A DNA stretch of 5,753 bases, from NCBI GenBank assembly GCA_031255815.1, contig JAIRRU010000230.1, positions 1 to 5,753 on the forward strand, read 5' to 3'. The notes under the pieces are model-generated. The model saw only the letters and a list, made by a program, of their open reading frames with translations, ran no database searches and was not told the DNA's origin. The translations under genes were made by a program, and so were the position numbers. Position 1 is the stretch's first letter. Each line of letters starts with the position of its first letter. Below are positions 1 through 4,588 of this stretch, in pieces. The DNA is from Treponema sp. Lineage in GTDB: Bacteria; Spirochaetota; Spirochaetia; Treponematales; Breznakiellaceae.

Positions 1-1
1 C

Positions 2-931
2 ATCCTCTTCCTGAACCGCCGGGGCTTCGCCCGCTTCTACCACTGCCCCTCCTGCGGTTACGAGTTAAGCTGCAGGCACTGTTCCGTTTCCCTTACCTGG
101 CACAAGAGCAAGGGCCGGGCAATCTGCCACTACTGCGGCTACTCGGAGCCCCCTCCCCGGGCCTGCCCCCAATGCGGCTCCCTGGAAGCGGGTTTTACCG
201 GATTCGGGACGGAAATGATCGAGGAGGAGGTGCGGCGGACTTTTCCGGATCTGAGCGTGCGCCGGGCGGACGCGGATTCCACCGGCCCGAAGGGGAGCCT
301 GGAGGAGACACTGGGCATGTTCCGCGCCGGGGCGGTGGACGTACTCCTGGGAACCCAGATGGTGGCTAAAGGCCTCAACTTCCCCGGGGTGCGCCTGGTG
401 GGGGTCGTCCTGGCGGATACGGGGCTTCACCTGCCGGATTTCCGGGCCGCGGAGAGAACCTTTTCCCTCATCGTGCAGGTGGCGGGCCGGGCGGGCCGTT
501 ACTTCCCCGACGGCAAGGTGATAGTCCAGACCTTCAGGATGGGAGACCCGGTCATCGTCAGATCCTGCGCCCTGGATGTGGCGGGTTTCTTCGATGCCGA
601 GCTTGCCCAGCGGAAGATCCTGGGCTTCCCCCCCTACTCCCGGCTTATCCGCTTTACCGCCCGTTCCCGCGATTCGCTGCGGGCGGACAAGGCTATCGGC
701 CGCATCGCCTCCCTAAGCGCGCCCCTCATGCCGCCGGGATCGGATTCGCTGGGGCCGGCCGAATGCCCCATCGGGATCATCGCCGGAAACCACCGGCGGC
801 AGCTTATCCTCCGCGGGCCCTCCATGGGGGCCCTCCACCGCGCCGCCCGGACTGCGCTGACCCGCTACGAAAAGGGCAGCGACAAGCGGGTCTATCTGGA
901 AGTGGACGTGGATCCGGTCAGCCTACTCTAA
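2..931 (+). CDS. priA: Primosomal protein N' (replication restart helicase PriA), C-terminal part; 5' end outside window
   Basis: PriA is the 3'-to-5' superfamily 2 DNA helicase that recognises stalled or abandoned replication forks in the cytoplasm and starts primosome assembly for DnaB reloading. The window holds 309 residues read from base 2; the fork-binding domain and the Walker A/DEAH half of the motor are upstream. Visible, numbered from base 2: LFLNRRGFARF at residues 2-12, typical of PriA. The inserted zinc module is complete, with four CxxC pairs at C15/C18, C24/C27, C42/C45 and C55/C58. Then come GFGTE at 67-71, helicase motif V GTQMVAKG at 117-124, DFRAAER near 146-152, and motif VI QVAGRAGR at 159-166 with the arginine finger. 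A C-terminal domain follows, ending in the conserved YLEVDVDP close to the stop TAA (929-931). All key residues in view are present and the frame is intact, so the gene looks functional. Its last bases overlap the convergent barrel gene. Identity is certain from the motifs; only the 5' end is missing. Confidence 0.97.
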   Translation: MLFLNRRGFARFYHCPSCGYELSCRHCSVSLTWHKSKGRAICHYCGYSEPPPRACPQCGSLEAGFTGFGTEMIEEEVRRTFPDLSVRRADADSTGPKGSLEETLGMFRAGAVDVLLGTQMVAKGLNFPGVRLVGVVLADTGLHLPDFRAAERTFSLIVQVAGRAGRYFPDGKVIVQTFRMGDPVIVRSCALDVAGFFDAELAQRKILGFPPYSRLIRFTARSRDSLRADKAIGRIASLSAPLMPPGSDSLGPAECPIGIIAGNHRRQLILRGPSMGALHRAARTALTRYEKGSDKRVYLEVDVDPVSLL

Positions 932-2647
932 AGCCCGGCCCTCCGGGCCTTGCCCCCTCGCGGCAGCGCCCAGGGACAGTTTCGGAACCAGCCGGGCGGA
1001 AAGTACCAGTTCAAGCCCCTGCTCAAGCCTCCCCTCCTGGCGGGCGTAGTTGGAAACGATCCGGTAGCCCGGCCGGAAGGAAAGGGACAGCCAGTCCAGG
1101 GGCGACCACTCGGCCTTGAGGCTAAGCTGGTAAGTATGGGAGGCTGTCCCCGTGGGGCTCCTGGAGAGCATCTGATCCCGGGTGCGGGAATAGTATTCCC
1201 GGTTCGGCCTGGCAAAAATAGCGGGATCCGAATTCGGCCCCTGGGCCAGGTACAGGAAGGAAAGGCTGAGGGACCAGAGGGAAGAATCCTGGTAGCCCGC
1301 CCAGATCGTCCCCGCCGCGGAATCGGGCCCGAAGGGGGAACCCACCCATTCCCTGATAGCGCCGTTACTCACCTCCGTGGATTCCCGGTAGTAAGACCAG
1401 CCCTTATCCGCAAGGATGTACATGTAGGGGTAGGTGTAGACCCCCTCAAGGCCAAACCAGAGGTGGCCCTGGCAGTCCCGGTTAAAAAGGCGGAGGGAAA
1501 GGGGTATCCAGGACTCGTAGCCAAGCTGGAAGGCCAGGCCGTCAGGCACCGTGGCGTCTTCGTCTTCCCTTTCCGAAGGGATCTGGAACTGGTTCATCGC
1601 CGCCAGGCCGTAAAAACGGCCGTACTTCCAGGGGCGGAAATCCGCCGTGATCCCCAGGTAGGAACCTATCCGGGATTCCCCTTTGGTATACTGTTCCGGA
1701 TGGTTTGCCAGATCCGCGTTGTAATCGTCGTAGGATTCCCAGGCGCTAAAACTGTGGAAGATCATCATGGGGTTAAGATAGCGACGCTCGAAGGAGGCGT
1801 TTACCATGACCCCCTCCGCAAGGCCGAAGGACAGGCGCTTTAAGATGCGGAGCTGGAGATGGTGAAGGTAGAGGTACTTGGTCACCTCAAGCTCCATGGC
1901 GCTGGCGGTGTAGGAGATAAAGGGGGCGTAGAAGCTGAGGGTTCCGTAACTGAAACCCCGCATGTTATCGGAAAAAATAACGCTGCCGGTACTGGTGCGT
2001 CCCAGGATCTCGTCCCCCAAGCCTATTTTAAAGTTAAGGCCGAAACCCTGGCCGAAGGGAAAACCTATGCTCAGGTAGGCCCGCTTGGGCATGTTGGTAT
2101 CTATGGGCTGCACCCCGTCTATCATCTTGTCGAAGGGAAAGTTGAAGTAGTTGTCGCGGGCTTCGGAAAGCCGGCGGTTTTCCCCGAAGTACAGATCCGA
2201 CTCCATGGCAACGTAGGAGGAGATGGAAAAACCAAGGGGAAAGGCGGCAAAGGGCTGGCGCTGGTTCCGCCCGTATATCCAGGGGAGATCCTCGCTGGTC
2301 TTGTAGTAAAGCTCCGGCTGGAGGGCCGGGGCGATATCGAAATTGAACAGGCCGGAAAAACGGGACACCAGGGCCGGTTTAGCCAGATAGGCGCGGAGCC
2401 TTTCATAGAGCGCCTGGCCCGCCGGGGAAAGATCCCGATCGTCTATATCAGCCAGCATCCTTTCGGCCTGGATTACGGTAAGGGAAGATCCGGAAAGAAA
2501 AACAAGCCGCTGTTCCATGGAAAGGGTCTCCAGCGCCTGGTAGGCCCAGTCGCCGGGGTAGAGTATCTTCTGGGCCGGAAGGGCGGAGAGCCGCCCGGCG
2601 CGCGCGAAAACCGCGCATAAAACAAACAGTATCACTGTTTTTCTCAT
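923..2647 (-). CDS. Wzi-like outer-membrane beta-barrel protein (574 aa), downstream gene of a tandem pair
   Basis: Predicted exported outer-membrane barrel of unknown substrate. A signal peptide is visible: MRKT, a hydrophobic core at residues 5-15, and likely cleavage after LPA (23-25). A short helical periplasmic segment follows at 30-90 (YPGDWAYQALETL, then LSPAGQALYERL). The rest is a run of alternating polar and aromatic strands. Barrel motifs resembling the Wzi capsule-assembly family are LGRTSTGSVIFSDN (215-228), YLYLHHLQLR (258-267), AEGVMVN (277-283) and RYLNPMMIFHSF (289-300). FGLEGVYTYPYMYIL (398-412) and GSPFGPDSAAGTIWAG (436-451) are shared with the upstream paralog. The mature part has one cysteine (C392). 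E. coli Wzi is an outer-membrane lectin that holds capsule polysaccharide; a capsule role here is unproven. The ATG has a good Shine-Dalgarno (AAGGA, 8 bases upstream), and the gene follows its paralog after 11 bases, so it is probably co-transcribed from the promoter near 4460-4489. Oddity: about 17 residues after SARLVPKLS extend beyond the paralog's end and overlap priA by 9 bases. Confidence 0.88.
   Translation of the reverse strand: MRKTVILFVLCAVFARAGRLSALPAQKILYPGDWAYQALETLSMEQRLVFLSGSSLTVIQAERMLADIDDRDLSPAGQALYERLRAYLAKPALVSRFSGLFNFDIAPALQPELYYKTSEDLPWIYGRNQRQPFAAFPLGFSISSYVAMESDLYFGENRRLSEARDNYFNFPFDKMIDGVQPIDTNMPKRAYLSIGFPFGQGFGLNFKIGLGDEILGRTSTGSVIFSDNMRGFSYGTLSFYAPFISYTASAMELEVTKYLYLHHLQLRILKRLSFGLAEGVMVNASFERRYLNPMMIFHSFSAWESYDDYNADLANHPEQYTKGESRIGSYLGITADFRPWKYGRFYGLAAMNQFQIPSEREDEDATVPDGLAFQLGYESWIPLSLRLFNRDCQGHLWFGLEGVYTYPYMYILADKGWSYYRESTEVSNGAIREWVGSPFGPDSAAGTIWAGYQDSSLWSLSLSFLYLAQGPNSDPAIFARPNREYYSRTRDQMLSRSPTGTASHTYQLSLKAEWSPLDWLSLSFRPGYRIVSNYARQEGRLEQGLELVLSARLVPKLSLGAAARGQGPEGRALE
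933..948. terminator. GC-rich stem-loop just after the priA stop; weak candidate bidirectional terminator
   Basis: GCCCGG (933-938) and CCGGGC (943-948) form a perfect 6-bp stem around the loop CCCT, one base after the priA stop codon. A run of T residues does not follow in either direction (TTGCCCC on the plus side, CTTTAGAG on the minus side), so it is not a canonical intrinsic terminator. Its position between two convergent genes fits a shared end signal. It also lies inside the last codons of the minus-strand barrel gene and encodes part of that protein's odd C-terminal tail. The structure is seen in the sequence; the terminator role is inferred. Confidence 0.35.
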
Positions 2648-2655
2648 AAAAAATT

Positions 2656-2660
2656 TCCTT
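2656..2660 (-). promoter_or_regulatory. Ribosome binding site of the 574-aa barrel gene, overlapping the upstream stop codon
   Basis: On the minus strand AAGGA (2660 down to 2656) precedes the ATG at 2647 by 8 bases, AATTTTTT. It fixes the start. Its first two bases are also the last two bases of the upstream gene's TAA stop (2661-2659), so ribosomes finishing the first barrel are placed directly on the second start, which favours translational coupling. Most of the spacer is a run of six T residues. Confidence 0.75.
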
Positions 2661-4446
2661 ATCTGAGGGGCCGGGGGGTATAACGGATCGAGAGGGCCGT
2701 TTCAAAACCGTGTTCCGTGTTGCCCCTGATGTGGCCGTAGTTGTTCACCACCGTGTAGGCCGGTTCCAGAGAGATGCTGAGCCGGTTCCGGGGGAACCAG
2801 GTCAAAGAGACGCCGAACTGCCAGACCAGGGAGGGAAGGCCCGAAGGCGATACCAGGGCGGTTTCTTCCAGAGCCGCGTCCAGGGCTCCGGGATCGCCCG
2901 CCTTTGACAGCCTTTTCCAGGTCCTCCAGGGGTGATAGTCCTTCGGCGCGTCATCGTCAAAAATGGCAAGCCCCGACCGTTCCCCCTGGGCGGCGAATAC
3001 CAGGGTTCCCGAGAGGGACCAGCGGGAACCGTGGCGGCCCGCCCACAGCGCCCCCGCCGCGGTATCCGGGCCGAAAGGGCTTCCGGTCCAGAAGCGGATA
3101 TCCTCCCCCGGCTGGGGGCTTCCCGGCTTGTAGAAAGACCAGGTTTTCCCCCGCAGTACGTAGACGTAAGGGAAGGTGTATACCCCCTCCAGGCCGAAAG
3201 ACCAGTAGGCGTCCCCGGCGGGGACGATCAGCTCAAAGCCGCCCTGCAGGGCCATGGAATCCGGTTTCAGGGCATCGGGATCGTCCTGCCTTTCCGCAGC
3301 GGTCTGGAGTTCGTTCAGCGCCCAGAGGGCGTAAAAGCGCAGGTATTTTACCGGCTGGATCTCCAGCTTCATCCCGAAGAAGGAACCTACCCGGGAATCG
3401 CCGGAGTCAAAGCCCTCGCCTTCGGGAAGATCGTCCTTGTAGTTTCCGTATTCGGAATAAGCGGCAAAACTGTGGTATATCGCCAGGGGGTTAAGAAAAC
3501 GCAGTTCCAGCGGGGCGTTGACCATAAGCCCCTCCACCAGGGAGAGGGATGCTATTTTAAAGAACCGGGCTTCCGCATGGTGAAAGTAAAAGTACTTGTT
3601 CACGTCAAGCTGCATGACGTTGGCGGAATACTTTATCTTCGGGGAGTAGAGGGTCAGGATGCCGTAACTTACGTACTTCATCTGCTCGGAAAGAATGATA
3701 CTGCCGGTTTTGGTGCGCCCGAGAAAATTTTCCCCAAGACCGATGGCGAAACGGAAGCCGGAACTGCCCGGCGCTTCCCCGGGCAGGGCGAAGGGAAAGG
3801 GGGCGCCCAGGTTCAGGTAGGCCCTGCGGGGGATGTTGAATTCGAAGGCGTCCCCCGCGGGAAAGTTGGTGTAGTTTTCGTCAAAAAAAGCCGCGCCCAG
3901 CTTCTGTTCCGCCGCCACATCTATTGCGGCGCTTATCCAGGGGGAAAAGGAAAGGGTCAGGGGCAGCTCCGCAAAGGGGCGGCGCTTGTTATTATCGTAA
4001 AAGAAGTCAATATCTTTGTTGCTGCGGAAATAAAATTCCGGATTCACCGAAGGCCGGGCCTCGAAACTGAGGGCCCCGGAGCCGAGGGAGATAAAGGGCC
4101 TTCCCCTGAGCCAGGAAAAGAGGTTCCGGTGAAGCTCCTTCCCCCGGGGGGAAAGGGCTTCCTCGTCTATCTCCGCCAGCATGGATTCCGCCTGGCTTAC
4201 GGTGATCACGGAATCGGTAAAAAGCAGGATCCGCTGCTCCAGGGCCAGGGCGCTCAGGGCGTCGTAAGGCCATTCCCCGGGATAGATCGTCTTCTGCGGG
4301 GGAAGGGGGAACAGGGCGGCGGAAAAAAATACCAGGAAAAAAATCAACAGGGCCGCCGCGGGCGGGCGGGCAGCGCCGCCTTCAGGCGGGGAGCCCCCCC
4401 CTCCCCGGCCGGATTCGGGCGGAACAAGCTGGCTTGTATTGAACAT
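2659..4446 (-). CDS. Wzi-like outer-membrane beta-barrel protein (595 aa) with poly-G tract in its N-terminal extension
   Basis: Paralog of the next gene down, and first gene of the minus-strand pair. From ATG 4446 the protein begins with a 30-residue Gly/Pro/Ala-rich stretch that its paralog lacks. A hydrophobic signal segment follows (ALLIFFLVFFSAALF, 32-46), with likely cleavage near LPPQ (48-51). The mature part has the helical segment IYPGEWPYDALSALALEQR (54-72), LSPRGKELHRNL (98-109), then barrel strands. Conserved blocks shared with the paralog are LGRTKTGSIILSEQ (242-255), YFYFHHAEARF (285-295), VEGLMVN (304-310), RFLNPLAIYHSF (316-327), FGLEGVYTFPYVYVL (417-431) and GSPFGPDTAAGALWAG (455-470). 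There are no cysteines, as is common for outer-membrane barrels. The insertion at about 510-533 is missing from the paralog. Codons 15-18 contain eight consecutive Gs, and a one-base change in tract length would stop translation before the barrel. The start is uncertain: the promoter lies so close that the ATG would have almost no leader and no Shine-Dalgarno, while the only obvious later in-frame candidate, TTG at codon 34, would give a signal peptide without a basic N-terminus. The family is likely Wzi-like; the ligand is unknown. Confidence 0.87.
   Translation of the reverse strand: MFNTSQLVPPESGRGGGGSPPEGGAARPPAAALLIFFLVFFSAALFPLPPQKTIYPGEWPYDALSALALEQRILLFTDSVITVSQAESMLAEIDEEALSPRGKELHRNLFSWLRGRPFISLGSGALSFEARPSVNPEFYFRSNKDIDFFYDNNKRRPFAELPLTLSFSPWISAAIDVAAEQKLGAAFFDENYTNFPAGDAFEFNIPRRAYLNLGAPFPFALPGEAPGSSGFRFAIGLGENFLGRTKTGSIILSEQMKYVSYGILTLYSPKIKYSANVMQLDVNKYFYFHHAEARFFKIASLSLVEGLMVNAPLELRFLNPLAIYHSFAAYSEYGNYKDDLPEGEGFDSGDSRVGSFFGMKLEIQPVKYLRFYALWALNELQTAAERQDDPDALKPDSMALQGGFELIVPAGDAYWSFGLEGVYTFPYVYVLRGKTWSFYKPGSPQPGEDIRFWTGSPFGPDTAAGALWAGRHGSRWSLSGTLVFAAQGERSGLAIFDDDAPKDYHPWRTWKRLSKAGDPGALDAALEETALVSPSGLPSLVWQFGVSLTWFPRNRLSISLEPAYTVVNNYGHIRGNTEHGFETALSIRYTPRPLR
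4323..4343 (-). repeat. Two 7-base T homopolymers in the signal-peptide codons
   Basis: On the coding (minus) strand there are two T7 runs, at 4343-4337 and 4329-4323, separated by seven bases. They encode the Phe-rich hydrophobic core of the signal peptide (IFFL and FFS). Together with the nearby G8 tract they make the first 125 bases of this gene unusually rich in slippage-prone runs. Alternatively they simply reflect the codons needed for phenylalanine. Confidence 0.5.
4376..4389. repeat. Short GC palindrome in the N-terminal extension
   Basis: CCGCCT (4376-4381) and AGGCGG (4384-4389) are inverted copies separated by two bases. They lie in codons 20-24 of the 595-residue barrel gene, directly after the poly-G tract. 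In the mRNA this would form a small stem close to the start codon. It has no assigned function; chance is possible in GC-rich sequence. Confidence 0.35.
4394..4401 (-). repeat. Poly-G (8) tract in coding sequence, candidate phase-variation switch
   Basis: Eight consecutive Gs on the coding strand (C8 on the plus strand), preceded by GGGGA to make a 13-base purine run. It encodes Gly16, Gly17 and the start of Gly18 of the 595-residue barrel. At eight Gs the frame continues into the signal peptide and barrel. With seven the frame reaches TGA at codon 34, and with nine TGA at codon 22. Only lengths of 5, 8, 11 and so on keep the gene on. Variation of the tract length is inferred, not observed. 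Confidence 0.55.
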
Positions 4447-4467
4447 CTTAGTGTTCTATATTATAAA
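4439..4467 (+). promoter_or_regulatory. Sigma70-type promoter for the plus-strand Wzi-like gene, overlapping the divergent one
   Basis: On the plus strand TTGAAC (4439-4444, four of six consensus bases) and TATAAA (4462-4467, five of six) are separated by 17 bases. The -10 box shares bases 4462-4465 with the -10 box of the minus-strand promoter. Transcription would start near 4474, leaving a leader of roughly 115 bases with the stem-loops at 4510-4560. It is weaker than the opposing promoter. Confidence 0.45.
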
Positions 4468-4489
4468 AGATTAGGCTTTTGTTAGTCAA
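4460..4489 (-). promoter_or_regulatory. Sigma70-type promoter for the minus-strand barrel operon
   Basis: On the minus strand the -35 box TTGACT (4489-4484, five of six consensus bases) and a perfect -10 box TATAAT (4465-4460) are 18 bases apart. This is the strongest promoter match in the window. Transcription would start near 4453, only about 6-7 bases before the ATG at 4446, so the message would be nearly leaderless. It overlaps the opposite promoter at 4439-4467. Confidence 0.7.
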
Positions 4490-4509
4490 TTTGCAAAGCG
4501 GAGTAAGAA

Positions 4510-4539
4510 GCTGTTCCAAAAACGAAGTTTTAAAACAGC
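4510..4539. repeat. Imperfect palindrome / stem-loop in the divergent intergenic region
   Basis: GCTGTT (4510-4515) pairs with AACAGC (4534-4539). Inside it AAAAC (4519-4523) pairs with GTTTT (4527-4531) around the loop GAA, giving 11 base pairs interrupted by an unpaired CCA/AA. The left arm reads GCTGTTCCAAAAAC, and the right arm looks like a decayed mirror copy of it, as in short dispersed palindromic repeats. It falls in the likely 5' leader of the plus-strand gene. It could be a repeat element, an mRNA-stabilising hairpin or an operator. Confidence 0.55.
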
Positions 4540-4560
4540 CTCAGTGTGTGATGGTTTTTT
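4537..4560 (+). terminator. Possible bulged stem-loop with T6 run in the leader (attenuator-like), weak
   Basis: AGCC TCA (4537-4543) can pair with TGA T GGTT (4549-4556) around GTGTG, with one bulged T and one G-U pair. TTTTTT (4555-4560) overlaps the 3' edge. It shares 4537-4539 with the larger palindrome upstream, so the two folds would compete, as in an attenuator. The pairing is short and imperfect, and this may be chance. Confidence 0.2.
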
Positions 4561-4576
4561 ATTGCTTTTGCCCGGC

Positions 4577-4582
4577 GGGGGA
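4577..4582 (+). promoter_or_regulatory. Ribosome binding site of the plus-strand Wzi-like gene
   Basis: GGGGGA lies 6 bases before the ATG at 4589. It is a G-rich, imperfect Shine-Dalgarno but correctly spaced. It supports ATG 4589 over the in-frame TTG three bases earlier, which would leave only three bases of spacing. Confidence 0.55.
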
Positions 4583-4588
4583 TCATTG

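Noticed and set aside
65..430. Minus-strand open frame antisense to priA
   Set aside because: Lies opposite the conserved PriA zinc module and helicase motif V; no domain of its own.
482..499. Tandem GCGGGCCGG-type repeat
   Set aside because: It encodes the AGRAGR of helicase motif VI; the repetition comes from the conserved protein motif.
628..634. C7 homopolymer in priA
   Set aside because: It encodes the conserved Pro-Pro of FPPYS in an essential gene and is not expected to be a switch. Kept as a control for how often such runs arise by chance.
950..1843. Plus-strand open frame of 297 codons, and a second at 1859-2620, antisense to the 574-aa barrel gene
   Set aside because: Shadows of the barrel frame; low-complexity composition and no recognisable motifs.
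2932..4485. Very long open frame (517 codons) on the plus strand, antisense to the 595-aa barrel gene
   Set aside because: It is the mirror of a real GC-rich coding frame. The product is rich in Gly, Lys, Arg and Val with no signal peptide or domain, whereas the minus-strand product is a coherent barrel with a paralog.
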